Of a stretch of DNA of 10,935 nt, positions 1 through 6,456 are shown in pieces. The stretch lies in the NCBI GenBank assembly GCA_035293045.1, contig DATDOY010000268.1, positions 1 to 10,935 on the forward strand, in the 5' to 3' direction. Position 1 is the stretch's first letter. Every line of letters begins with the position of its first letter. The notes below the pieces were generated by a model. The model was not told the DNA's origin, ran no database searches, and saw only the letters and a program-made list of their open reading frames with translations. Position numbers and translations under genes: made by a program. Source of the DNA: DATDOY01 sp035293045 (GTDB lineage: Bacteria > Actinomycetota > Acidimicrobiia > IMCC26256 > JACPCJ01).

Positions 1-561
1 GACCGGATCGGGAGCGACGACGGCCACGAGGCGCGTGGCGTCGACCCATCCCTCCCACCCGTTGGCCAGGGTGATGTCGGCCCACTGGCCGCGCTCGTCG
101 ACCACGCGCACTTCGGTCCCTGGAGCGAGCGTGGCCAACGCCGCTTGGCTCGGGTCGGGGTCGGCCCACATCGGGATGCCGCCGGCCGGCACGGTGTGGG
201 TCGGAGCGAACCCCGTCTCGGACGTCGCGGCGACGGGCTCGGGCGTCGCCGTCGCCTCCGGCTCGGGCTCGGGCTCGACCACCGGAGCAGGTTCCGGTGT
301 CGCCACCGGGGCCGGCTCGGGCTCCGGCGCCTCGGCGGGGGTCGGCTCGGGCGTCGCCGCGGCGCGCGCCACGAGGCGGGTCGCGTCGATCCAGCCTTCC
401 CATCCGTTGGAACAGGCGACGTGACCCCACTGGCCCCGCATCTCGAGCAACTGGACGTCGAGTCCGGCTGCGAGCGTTGTCACCGGCGGCTGCGAGCCGT
501 CGGGTTGAGTCCACGCCGGGAGCCCGCCGGCAGGGATGTCATGTGTCGGGGCGTACGCCAC
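1..561 (-). CDS. Tandem SH3-like repeat protein, partial (C-terminus outside window)
   Basis: The frame is open for 187 codons from a GTG at 561 and leaves the left edge without a stop. Two homologous modules of about 65 residues (1-65 and 118-181) each carry a P-T-H start, a W near residue 17, a G-Q-W strand and a conserved N-G-W-E-G-W-(I/V)-D-A-T-R-L-V end, as in bacterial SH3-like domains. A linker rich in Pro-Glu and Ala (about 69-117) joins them. No signal peptide or membrane segment is visible, so the seen part is probably cytoplasmic. The GTG is chosen because AGGAGG (568-573) lies 6 nt upstream and because the same module opens the RDD protein at 4811. It follows the epimerase gene after 100 bp on the same strand. 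The ligand is unknown. The unseen C-terminus could hold a catalytic or membrane domain. Confidence 0.8.
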   Translation of the reverse strand, partial: MAYAPTHDIPAGGLPAWTQPDGSQPPVTTLAAGLDVQLLEMRGQWGHVACSNGWEGWIDATRLVARAAATPEPTPAEAPEPEPAPVATPEPAPVVEPEPEPEATATPEPVAATSETGFAPTHTVPAGGIPMWADPDPSQAALATLAPGTEVRVVDERGQWADITLANGWEGWVDATRLVAVVAPDPV

Positions 562-567
562 CTCGTG

Positions 568-573
568 CCTCCT
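568..573 (-). promoter_or_regulatory. Shine-Dalgarno site of the SH3-repeat gene
   Basis: AGGAGG on the minus strand, 6 nt before GTG 561. It fixes the start of the leftmost gene, which otherwise lacks a nearby ATG. Confidence 0.65.
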
Positions 574-589
574 CGATCGCGAAGACGGC

Positions 590-635
590 CCTCGCGAGGC
601 CGGAACCGTACCGCGACGGCGGAGTCCTCGCGAGG
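590..635. repeat. Two copies of a 10-bp palindrome between epimerase and SH3-repeat genes
   Basis: CCTCGCGAGG occurs at 590-599 and 626-635, 36 bp apart start to start. Each copy is a perfect 10-bp palindrome with no loop. Both lie in the 100-bp gap upstream of the SH3-repeat gene, so they could be paired operator half-sites or a processing or termination signal. The role is not determined. Confidence 0.4.
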
Positions 636-661
636 CGGACGCCGGGCCGTCCCACCTGCGC

Positions 662-1102
662 CTATTCCTTGCCTTCGTCGGCCTCCTCAACGAGTTCGAC
701 GAGGGCGCCGAAGGCGGTCTTGGGGTGCAAGAACGCCACCGTCGTCCCCCGCGATCCCGTGCGGGGGTGCTCGTCCACCACCCGGGCCCCCTGCGCCTTC
801 ACGTGCTCGAGCACTTCGTCGCAATCATCGACCCGGTACCCGATGTGGTGGATGCCCTCGCCGTTCTTCGCCATGAACTTGGCGAGCGGGGACTCGTCGG
901 TAAACGGCGTCAAGAGCTGGATGTAGCTGTCAGCCACCTTGAGCAGCGCCTCGTCGACGCCGTCACTCTCGATGCGCTCGCGGTGGGCGACGGTGGCGCC
1001 GAACATCTGCTCGTACCACGCCACGGCGGCGTCGAGGTCGGACACCGCGATACCGACGTGATCGAGGTCGGTCAGAAACCCGGAGCCGTGATCGGCGCCC
1101 AC
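662..1102 (-). CDS. mce: Methylmalonyl-CoA / ethylmalonyl-CoA epimerase (VOC fold)
   Basis: This 146-residue cytoplasmic enzyme has the usual family length. It interconverts the epimers of methylmalonyl-CoA, and in ethylmalonyl-CoA pathway organisms also those of ethylmalonyl-CoA. Two beta-alpha-beta-beta-beta modules are visible. The first starts at D-H-V-G-I-A-V (14-20) and the second at H-H-I-G-Y-R-V (85-91). By alignment with the Propionibacterium enzyme the divalent metal ligands are H15, Q62, H86 and E136. The C-terminus has the family L-V-E-L-V-E motif. The start is GTG at 1102, only 4 nt after the ccr stop, so the gene is very likely translated together with ccr. Pairing with ccr supports an acyl-CoA epimerase over another VOC enzyme. 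Confidence 0.9.
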   Translation of the reverse strand: MGADHGSGFLTDLDHVGIAVSDLDAAVAWYEQMFGATVAHRERIESDGVDEALLKVADSYIQLLTPFTDESPLAKFMAKNGEGIHHIGYRVDDCDEVLEHVKAQGARVVDEHPRTGSRGTTVAFLHPKTAFGALVELVEEADEGKE

Positions 1103-1106
1103 GTCG

Positions 1107-2459
1107 CTACGCCCCGTGTCGGCGGAAGAGCGTGATCTTGTCTTCGCCGACCTGCGCCCGGAACTCGGGGTTGTCGATACCGAGGCCCTCGCCGGGGGCC
1201 AGGCAGAGCACGCCCATCTTGCCCTCGTGCAGGTTGTGGTGGACCTGGAGGGCGGCCTCGCCCGTTTCGGTGAGCGGAAACACCTTCGAGAGGATGGGCT
1301 GGATCTTGCCCTCGGCGATCAGCCGGTTCGCCTCCCACGCCTCGCGGTAGTTCGCGAAGTGCGAACCCTTGATGGTCTTGAGGTGCATCCAGAGGTAACG
1401 GTTGTCGTACTCGATCATGTAGCCGCTGGTGGCCGCGCAGGTCACGATCGTGCCGCCCCGACGGCACACGAACACCGACGCTCCCATCGTCTGGCGACCC
1501 GGGTGCTCGAACACGATGTTGGGGTCGGTGCCGGCCAGCTCGCGGATCTTCTTGCCGAGCCGCAGCCACTCCGCCGGATCCTGCGTGTGCTCGTCAGACC
1601 AGAACTTGAACCCCTCGGCCTTGCGGTCGATGACGTGCTCGACGCCGAGATCGTGCAGCAGGTCCACCTTCTCGGGCGACGACACGACGCCGACCGGCGT
1701 CGCACCCGCGTTGAGGATGTACTGCACGGCGTAACCGCCGAGGCCGCCACCCGCCCCCCAGACCAGGACCGTGTCGCCCTGGGTCACGGGCGCGCCGTTC
1801 GGCGACACGATCATCCGGTAGCTCGTGGAGTTCACCAGGGCGTTGCACGCCGCTTCCTCCCACGAGAGATGGGCGGGCTTGGGCATGATCTGGTTGGCCT
1901 TCACGATCGTGAGGTCGGCCAAGCCGCCGAAGTTGGACTCGAATCCCCAGATTCGCTGGTTGGTGGCAAACATCGAGTCGTCGTGGGCGGTCGGGTCCTG
2001 GTCGTCGACGTAGTTGCAGTGGATGGTGACCTTGTCGCCGGCCTTCCAGTTCCGCACGGCGGAGCCCACCGCCAGCACCACGCCGGACGCGTCCGAGCCG
2101 AGGACGTGGAACGGCTGGTCGTGGCGGGCACCCCAGCTCGACTCCTTCCCGAGGCGGGTGAGGAAGTTGAACGTGGGGAGGGGCTCGAAGATCGACGTCC
2201 ACACCGTGTTGAAGTTGATGGCGGACGCCATGACGGCCACATACGCCTCGTCGGGCGCCAGCTCCGGTGTCGCCACGTCTTGTACGTGGATGCTCTTGCG
2301 AGGGTCCTTGTCTTCGGACGCGAGGCCCTCGAACATCCCGATCTCGTCCTTCAGGACGACCGCGGCGCGAAACGCCTCGGGGATCGTGACGGCGCCGAAC
2401 TCTTCGGCCGGAGCGCCGTCGGCGAGCAACTGGGGAACGTCGGTCAGCTGATGAGCCAT
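1107..2459 (-). CDS. ccr: Crotonyl-CoA carboxylase/reductase
   Basis: A 450-residue member of the zinc-less medium-chain dehydrogenase/reductase superfamily. Ccr carries out NADPH-dependent reductive carboxylation of crotonyl-CoA to ethylmalonyl-CoA, the key step of the ethylmalonyl-CoA pathway. The GroES-like region covers about residues 65-200. The Rossmann region starts with the dinucleotide-binding V-W-G-A-G-G-G-L-G-G (233-242). Residues reported to hold CO2 in Kitasatospora Ccr (N81, F170, E171, H365) correspond at a constant offset of 3 to N84, F173, E174 and H368, which argues for carboxylation rather than simple enoyl reduction. The ATG at 2459 is preferred. The frame is open further upstream, but a TACGTT -10 box ends 6 nt before this ATG and no SD is present, suggesting leaderless translation. 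The epimerase gene follows after 4 nt. Confidence 0.95.
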   Translation of the reverse strand: MAHQLTDVPQLLADGAPAEEFGAVTIPEAFRAAVVLKDEIGMFEGLASEDKDPRKSIHVQDVATPELAPDEAYVAVMASAINFNTVWTSIFEPLPTFNFLTRLGKESSWGARHDQPFHVLGSDASGVVLAVGSAVRNWKAGDKVTIHCNYVDDQDPTAHDDSMFATNQRIWGFESNFGGLADLTIVKANQIMPKPAHLSWEEAACNALVNSTSYRMIVSPNGAPVTQGDTVLVWGAGGGLGGYAVQYILNAGATPVGVVSSPEKVDLLHDLGVEHVIDRKAEGFKFWSDEHTQDPAEWLRLGKKIRELAGTDPNIVFEHPGRQTMGASVFVCRRGGTIVTCAATSGYMIEYDNRYLWMHLKTIKGSHFANYREAWEANRLIAEGKIQPILSKVFPLTETGEAALQVHHNLHEGKMGVLCLAPGEGLGIDNPEFRAQVGEDKITLFRRHGA

Positions 2460-2465
2460 GCGGGC

Positions 2466-2471
2466 AACGTA
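2466..2471 (-). promoter_or_regulatory. Putative -10 box for leaderless ccr transcript
   Basis: TACGTT on the minus strand ends 6 nt before ATG 2459. The predicted transcription start therefore falls at or within a base of the start codon. No Shine-Dalgarno sequence lies between, and no good -35 is seen. Confidence 0.45.
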
Positions 2472-2505
2472 GCGGTGACCGACGCTCCGCCTCCACCCCG
2501 CCGGG

Positions 2506-3024
2506 TCAGGCGGCGGAGACCATGAGGTACGCCTCCATGCCCTGGTCTTGGTGGTAGCGACAGAACAGCCGGTAGGTGTTCGCCCCGGGGCCCTGATGAC
2601 CGAAGGCCTCGGTGGCCGTGTTCTGTCCCGGCTGGAGATCGGAGCCGAGGAACTCCACCTCCTCCTCACCCACGATGACCAGGGTGACGTTGTGCACCGC
2701 GCTCCCCGTGTTCGTGACGTTGATGCCCTGCTCGGCGGTCATCGCCACGCACGCGGGATCGAATCGGAACTCCGAGACGGCGATCTCCACCGTCGGGTCT
2801 TCGCTCTTGGCCGGAGACGGGCATGGGGCCGCGGGCAGCGTCGTCGTCGTCGTGGACGTGGTGTCGCCCGCTCGGCTCGTCGGCGGGGCGAGAGGAGTGA
2901 TCGAGTCACGCGGTGGCGACGTGCTCGACGTCGGCCCTGCATCGGCCGACGTCTCGTCCCCGCCGGGCGCGCAGCCACCCCACACCAACGCGCCGATGGC
3001 GATCCACGCGAATGCCGCACGCAT
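2506..3024 (-). CDS. Cupredoxin-like lipoprotein
   Basis: A 172-residue exported protein. Residues 1-18 form a short lipoprotein signal (M-R-A-A-F..., hydrophobic core 5-15, then W-G-G-C with Cys18 as likely lipidation site; W at -3 is not typical). A Ser/Thr/Pro-rich spacer (about 25-67) includes a run of Thr. The C-terminal domain (about 78-172) looks like a blue-copper fold: H111 in A-V-H-N-V and C155-x2-H158-x4-M163 in the final loop supply a complete type 1 copper ligand set. The ATG at 3024 is chosen because the signal peptide starts there and a TAGGTT box ends 7 nt upstream, although the frame is open much further upstream. It ends 46 bp before ccr on the same strand. Electron transfer or copper handling at the cell surface is inferred, and the redox partner is unknown. 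Confidence 0.8.
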   Translation of the reverse strand: MRAAFAWIAIGALVWGGCAPGGDETSADAGPTSSTSPPRDSITPLAPPTSRAGDTTSTTTTTLPAAPCPSPAKSEDPTVEIAVSEFRFDPACVAMTAEQGINVTNTGSAVHNVTLVIVGEEEVEFLGSDLQPGQNTATEAFGHQGPGANTYRLFCRYHQDQGMEAYLMVSAA

Positions 3025-3031
3025 CCGGGGA

Positions 3032-3037
3032 AACCTA
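3032..3037 (-). promoter_or_regulatory. Putative -10 box for the cupredoxin lipoprotein gene
   Basis: TAGGTT on the minus strand ends 7 nt before ATG 3024, placing transcription start at the start codon. It lies immediately after the stop codon of the LuxR-type remnant, so the lipoprotein seems to have its own leaderless promoter. No clear -35 is seen. Confidence 0.4.
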
Positions 3038-3038
3038 A

Positions 3039-3360
3039 TCAAACGATCCGGCGGTCCGTTGCCCACCTCGTGAGTTCGTGACGGCTGGACAATTGGAGCT
3101 TGCGCAGTACGGCCGACGCGTGGGTCTCGACGGTCTTCACCGAGATGGAGAGCTCGGCGGCGATGTCCTTGTAGGTACCCCCGGGCGAGGTAACGCACGA
3201 CGTCGCGCTCTCGGGACGTCGTCTGATCGAGGTCGGAGTCGATCGGCTCGACGCCGTCGCCCGCGAAGGCGGCGAGAACACCGGGCGGGTGGCAGCGGCT
3301 GCTCCTCCACCATCGACGTGCAGGGGACCGGGCGCCGACCTGGGAGAGGGGAGGGGTCAA
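3039..3360 (-). pseudogene. LuxR-type HTH regulator, split by a frameshift
   Basis: A LuxR-type DNA-binding domain is readable only by joining two minus-strand frames. The upstream frame gives T-S-R-E-R-D-V-V-R-Y-L-A-R-G. The downstream frame gives G-T-Y-K-D-I-A-A-E-L-S-I-S-V-K-T-V-E-T-H followed by V-L-R-K-L and ends at the stop at 3039-3041. The switch falls at a run of five C (plus strand 3178-3182), and one extra base there restores a continuous domain. Before it, A-A-F-A-G-D-G resembles the linker that often precedes such domains, but no receiver domain is recognisable. The start is uncertain: TTG 3360 is the furthest in-frame start I see. It could be a true pseudogene or an intact gene with a sequencing or assembly error. 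Confidence 0.65.
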
Positions 3361-3364
3361 CTCC

Positions 3365-3370
3365 TACACT
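3365..3370 (+). promoter_or_regulatory. Candidate -10 box upstream of the thiolase gene
   Basis: TACACT fits TANNNT and would start a transcript near 3377, giving a leader of about 80 nt to the thiolase. No convincing -35 is present, so this is tentative. Confidence 0.25.
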
Positions 3371-3449
3371 GACCGGACAGACGTCGTTCCGGCCGCGAGA
3401 GTGCGCCGCCGGGAACGGGAGCTGGGCCACCACGGCCCGGCGTTGACTC

Positions 3450-3455
3450 AGGAGG
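3450..3455 (+). promoter_or_regulatory. Shine-Dalgarno site of the thiolase gene
   Basis: AGGAGG, 4 nt before ATG 3460. A full consensus ribosome binding site that contrasts with the SD-less ccr and tadA starts. Confidence 0.65.
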
Positions 3456-3459
3456 ACCC

Positions 3460-4641
3460 ATGCCCGGTTCGGTGATCATCGGCTCGGCCCGCACGCCCAT
3501 CGGAAGGCTGTCGGGCGCCTTCAGCGACTTCACGGCCATGGACCTCGGCGGCGTGGCGATCAAGGCGGCGCTCGAGCGCGCCGGCGTCACGCCCGACCAG
3601 GTGGGCTACGTGGTGATGGGCCAGGTCCTCGGGGCAGGCCAGGGGCAGATCACCGCCCGGCAGGCCGCCGTGAAGGCCGGCGTGCCCATGAGCGTGCCCG
3701 CCCTCACCATCAACAAGGTGTGCCTTTCCGGCCTCAACGCGATCTACCTCGCCGACCAGATGGTCCAGGCGGGCGACGCCGACATCGTCGTAGCCGGGGG
3801 CATGGAGTCGATGACCCAGGCGCCCTACCTCCTCGACAAGGCCCGCGCCGGTTACCGCATGGGCGACGGCAAGCTCATCGACTCGATGATCAACGACGGG
3901 CTGTGGTGCGCGTTCGACTGCGTCCACATGGGTTCCGGCACCGAGAAGTACGCGGCGCAGTACACCGTGTCGCGGGAGCGCCAGGACGAGATGGCGGCCA
4001 AGAGCCACGAGCGGGCCGCCAACGCCATCAAAGAAGGCCGCTTCGAGGAGGAGATCACGCCGGTCGAGGTCCCGCAGCGCAAGGGCGACCCGATCGTGGT
4101 CGACACCGACGAGGGCGTGCGGCCCGAGACGACCATGGAGTCGCTCGGCGCCCTTCGTCCCGCGTTCGGCGAGGGCGGCACCATCACCGCCGGCAACGCG
4201 TCGCAGATTTCCGACGGCGGCGCGGCGGTGGTCGTGACGACCAAAGAGCGGGCCGAGCAGCTCGGCGCCCAGCCGCTGGCCGAGATCCTCTCGTTCGGCA
4301 TGGTGGCCGGCCCCGACCCGTCGCTCATGACCCAACCGAGCCGCGCCATCGCCCAGGCCCTCGACAAGGCGGGCAAGCAGGTCGGCGATGTCTCGCTGTT
4401 CGAGATCAACGAGGCGTTCGCCGCCGTCGGGCTGGCGTCGATGGACGATCTCGGCATCACCGACGCCGTGGTCAACGTCAACGGAGGAGCCATCGCCCTC
4501 GGTCACCCGATCGGCATGTCGGGCACCCGCGTCGCCATGACGCTCATCAACGAGCTGCGCCGCAACGGCGGCGGCCTCGGGGCCGCGGCGCTCTGCGGCG
4601 GCGGCGGCCAGGGCGACGCCATCCTCCTGCAGACGCTCTAG
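3460..4641 (+). CDS. Acetyl-CoA acetyltransferase (thiolase)
   Basis: A 393-residue cytoplasmic thiolase of normal length for the biosynthetic type. It condenses two acetyl-CoA to acetoacetyl-CoA, or does the reverse cleavage. The catalytic set is complete: nucleophile C88 in N-K-V-C-L-S-G, H349 in G-G-A-I-A-L-G-H-P-I-G-M-S-G and C379 in L-C-G-G-G-G-Q-G-D-A. The N-terminus (S-A-R-T-P-I-G) and the N-E-A-F-A motif also fit. It is divergent from the ccr side and separated from ccr by the lipoprotein and LuxR remnant. It would supply the first step toward crotonyl-CoA in the ethylmalonyl-CoA pathway or polyhydroxybutyrate synthesis. No reductase, dehydratase or PHA synthase gene is in view. Sequence alone does not exclude a beta-oxidation thiolase with broader substrates. 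Confidence 0.94.
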   Translation: MPGSVIIGSARTPIGRLSGAFSDFTAMDLGGVAIKAALERAGVTPDQVGYVVMGQVLGAGQGQITARQAAVKAGVPMSVPALTINKVCLSGLNAIYLADQMVQAGDADIVVAGGMESMTQAPYLLDKARAGYRMGDGKLIDSMINDGLWCAFDCVHMGSGTEKYAAQYTVSRERQDEMAAKSHERAANAIKEGRFEEEITPVEVPQRKGDPIVVDTDEGVRPETTMESLGALRPAFGEGGTITAGNASQISDGGAAVVVTTKERAEQLGAQPLAEILSFGMVAGPDPSLMTQPSRAIAQALDKAGKQVGDVSLFEINEAFAAVGLASMDDLGITDAVVNVNGGAIALGHPIGMSGTRVAMTLINELRRNGGGLGAAALCGGGGQGDAILLQTL

Positions 4642-4663
4642 GAGACCGGTGAAGAAATGGGCA

Positions 4664-4678
4664 CCGACGTCTCGTCGG
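4664..4678 (+). terminator. Possible terminator hairpin after thiolase
   Basis: CCGACG-TCT-CGTCGG forms a 6-bp GC-rich stem with a 3-nt loop, 22 nt after the thiolase stop. No U tract follows, so it could equally be chance in GC-rich DNA. Confidence 0.25.
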
Positions 4679-4684
4679 CCATCG

Positions 4685-4701
4685 TCACCAGACTCCTAGC
4701 C
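4685..4701. repeat. 17-bp intergenic repeat, copy A
   Basis: This 17-bp sequence, reading GGCTAGGAGTCTGGTGA on the minus strand, recurs exactly at 8410-8426. It contains AGGAG 4 nt before a GTG. Here the GTG opens a 16-codon minus-strand frame that ends antisense to the last base pairs of the thiolase gene. Confidence 0.5.
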
Positions 4702-4810
4702 GCGTCCGTCGATCCGGGACCGGCGAGCACGGTGCGTACCGGCTGTCCAAAGGCGTCGCGCCCGCTTGATCCGCGGCGCGACGCGACCCCGATCGACGAC
4801 GAGGCCTGAG

Positions 4811-5500
4811 ATGAGCTTTTCCCCGACCCACGTCGTATCCGGCGGAGCGTCGGCATGGAACGACCCCGACGGTACGGGGCCGCCGGCCGTCACTCTCGAA
4901 CCCGGGACCGAGGTCGCGGCCAACGACCCCATCGGAGGCTGGGTGTACGTCACCCTGGCGAACGGCTGGTCGGGATGGGTCGATGCGGCGCGGATCACCC
5001 CTCTGGGTGGCGCGCCCGCCGAGGCAGGGGCGGGCGCGGGCGGACTCGTGCCGGCGAGCGTCGGCCAGCGGTTCGGCGCCCGGCTCATCGATGTTCTGTT
5101 CTTCCTCGTCGCCATGTTCGTCGTGGGCATCGTCTTCGGAGGGGCCTTCGCAGAGGACACCGATCCCGATCCCAACGAAGTGCGGTACGAGATCGAGAAC
5201 CCGCTCACCGCGATCGCGATCGGCACCACCGGGTGGTTCCTCTACGAGGCGATCCCGGTCGGGGTGGCCGGCAGGACTCCGGGCAAACGCATCATCGGCC
5301 TACGGGTGGTGGGGACGGACGGCGGGCTCCCCGGGATGGGCCGGGCCACGCGCCGGTGGGCTCTCCCGGCGAGCGGCAACCTCGTCCCCTTCTTCGGGTG
5401 GGCGTGGACGCTCGTCGTCCTGCTGTCACCGACGTGGTCACCGAACGGTCGGGGGTGGCACGACCGCGTCAGCGACACCCTCGTCGTGCGCGCGACCTGA
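4811..5500 (+). CDS. SH3-RDD domain membrane protein
   Basis: A 229-residue protein with an N-terminal SH3-like module (1-66, ending A-N-G-W-S-G-W-V-D-A-A-R) and a C-terminal RDD domain (about 80-229). The RDD features are R-F-G-A-R-L-I-D (87-94), the G-R-T-P-G-K-R-I-I-G-L-R-V-V loop (154-167) and the closing G-W-H-D-R-V-S-D-T. Three hydrophobic segments at about 93-113, 131-150 and 189-207 place it in the membrane. RDD proteins are poorly characterised; some are linked to ion transport, so no function is asserted. The ATG at 4811 is chosen because its first residues align with the SH3 modules of the leftmost gene. A GAGG lies about 6 nt upstream. It is convergent with recR, with 10 bp between stops. 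Confidence 0.85.
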   Translation: MSFSPTHVVSGGASAWNDPDGTGPPAVTLEPGTEVAANDPIGGWVYVTLANGWSGWVDAARITPLGGAPAEAGAGAGGLVPASVGQRFGARLIDVLFFLVAMFVVGIVFGGAFAEDTDPDPNEVRYEIENPLTAIAIGTTGWFLYEAIPVGVAGRTPGKRIIGLRVVGTDGGLPGMGRATRRWALPASGNLVPFFGWAWTLVVLLSPTWSPNGRGWHDRVSDTLVVRAT

Positions 5501-5510
5501 AGCGAAGCCC

Positions 5511-6113
5511 TCAGTCGCCTTCGGCCGGGCGACGTCCTTCGAAGGCCCTACCGAGGGTGACCTCGTCGGCATACTCCAGATCGCCGCCGACGGGGAGGCC
5601 GCTGGCGATCCGCGTGACGTTGATCCCCATCGGCTTGAGGATCCGGACGAGGTAGAGGGCGGTCGCCTCGCCCTCGATGTTGGGGCTGGTGGCGAGGATG
5701 ACCTCTTCGACGCCCTCCTCGCCGAGGCGTGCGAGGAGTTCCTTGACCCGGAGCTGCTCGGGCCCGATCCCTTCGATGGGGCTGATGGCGCCCTGGAGCA
5801 CGTGATAGCGGCCGCGGAATTCGCCCGTGCGCTCGATGGCGACGATGTCCCGGGGGTCCTCCACGACGCACAGCGACGCGCCGTCGCGTCGGGGGTCGGT
5901 ACAGATCCGGCAGCGAGACCCCTCGGCGAGATTGAAGCACTGCTCGCACCACGAGATGCGGTCGCGTGCGTCGACGATGGTGTGCGCGAGGCGGCGGGCG
6001 TCCTCGGCGGGCACGCGCAGGAGATGAAACGCCAGTCGCTGCGCCGACTTCGGGCCGATGCCGGGAAGGCGACCGAGTTCCTCGACCAGATCTTGGACGG
6101 GCCCTTCGTACAG
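5511..6113 (-). CDS. recR: Recombination mediator protein RecR
   Basis: RecR acts with RecF/RecO in the cytoplasm, clamping onto DNA and helping RecA load at gaps. With the start proposed here it has 200 residues, normal for the family. A helix-hairpin-helix (L-P-G-I-G-P-K-S-A-Q-R, 16-26) is followed by a four-cysteine zinc site (C56, C59, C68, C71) and a Toprim domain (about 80-175, with V-V-E-D-P-R-D and A-T-S-P-N-I-E-G-E-A-T). The C-terminus G-R-A-F-E-G-R-R is typical. The start is unusual: the conserved actinobacterial N-terminus begins exactly at a CTG codon (6113), 4 nt after the ybaB stop. The nearest standard in-frame start is ATG 6161, which would add 16 residues unlike the family and overlap ybaB by 44 nt. 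It is the last gene of the dnaX-ybaB-recR operon. Confidence 0.9.
   Translation of the reverse strand: MYEGPVQDLVEELGRLPGIGPKSAQRLAFHLLRVPAEDARRLAHTIVDARDRISWCEQCFNLAEGSRCRICTDPRRDGASLCVVEDPRDIVAIERTGEFRGRYHVLQGAISPIEGIGPEQLRVKELLARLGEEGVEEVILATSPNIEGEATALYLVRILKPMGINVTRIASGLPVGGDLEYADEVTLGRAFEGRRPAEGD
5514..5533. terminator. Possible bidirectional terminator hairpin between SH3-RDD gene and recR
   Basis: GTCGCC and GGCGAC can form a 6-bp stem around an 8-nt loop. The element begins 14 nt after the SH3-RDD stop and lies inside the last codons of convergent recR. There is no U tract, so confidence is low. Confidence 0.2.
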
Positions 6114-6117
6114 GGCG

Positions 6118-6456
6118 CTACGACCGCTCGGGACCGAGCAGACCGCCGAGGCCGCTCGCATCGAAGCCGGCGACCTGGCCGAGCCGCTCCGACTGGAGAT
6201 TCTGCGCGCGACGCGAAGCGTCGTTGATCGCGGCGAGCACAAGGTCTTGGAGCATGTCGACGTCGTCGGGGTCGACGACCTTCGGGTCGATCGTGATCGA
6301 GCGGAGGTCGCCGCTTCCCGTCATGACCGCCGTGACCATTCCGCCTCCGGCGCTTCCTTCGACGGTTTCCTCGGCCAGCGTCTCTTGCGCCGACAGCATC
6401 TGCGCCTGCATCTGCTGGACCTGCTTCATCATCTCGTCCAGTTCGTTTCGGTTCAC
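6118..6456 (-). CDS. ybaB: YbaB/EbfC family nucleoid-associated protein
   Basis: A 112-residue protein matching the YbaB/EbfC family in length and form. The N-terminal helix is rich in Met and Gln (M-M-K-Q-V-Q-Q-M-Q-A-Q-M, about 9-20). The core follows as T-V-E-G-S-A-G-G-G-M-V-T-A-V (31-44), S-I-T-I-D-P-K-V-V-D-P-D-D-V-D-M-L-Q-D-L (53-72) and a final helix with A-I-N-D-A. Family members are small dimers that bind DNA and coat the nucleoid. The GTG start (6456) overlaps the dnaX stop as GTGA, indicating translational coupling, and recR starts just after its own stop. The dnaX-ybaB-recR order is conserved widely in bacteria, which makes the call secure even though the exact function is not established. 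Confidence 0.93.
   Translation of the reverse strand: MNRNELDEMMKQVQQMQAQMLSAQETLAEETVEGSAGGGMVTAVMTGSGDLRSITIDPKVVDPDDVDMLQDLVLAAINDASRRAQNLQSERLGQVAGFDASGLGGLLGPERS

Noticed and set aside
1116..2525. Long plus-strand open frame of 469 codons opposite ccr
   Set aside because: It mirrors the highly conserved minus-strand ccr. Its composition (Val/Asp/Leu/His/Arg-rich) is typical of an antisense shadow in GC-rich DNA.
3448..4506. Long minus-strand open frame opposite the thiolase
   Set aside because: The thiolase on the other strand has all catalytic motifs. The antisense frame shows no domain and is a composition shadow.
4638..4688. 16-residue minus-strand ORF starting in the 17-bp repeat
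   Set aside because: It ends antisense to the thiolase stop and has no sign of coding beyond the repeat-derived start, so it is not listed as a gene.
4983..6227. Plus-strand open frame running through SH3-RDD and recR
   Set aside because: It crosses the convergent stop region in another frame and reads Arg/Ser/Pro-rich noise.
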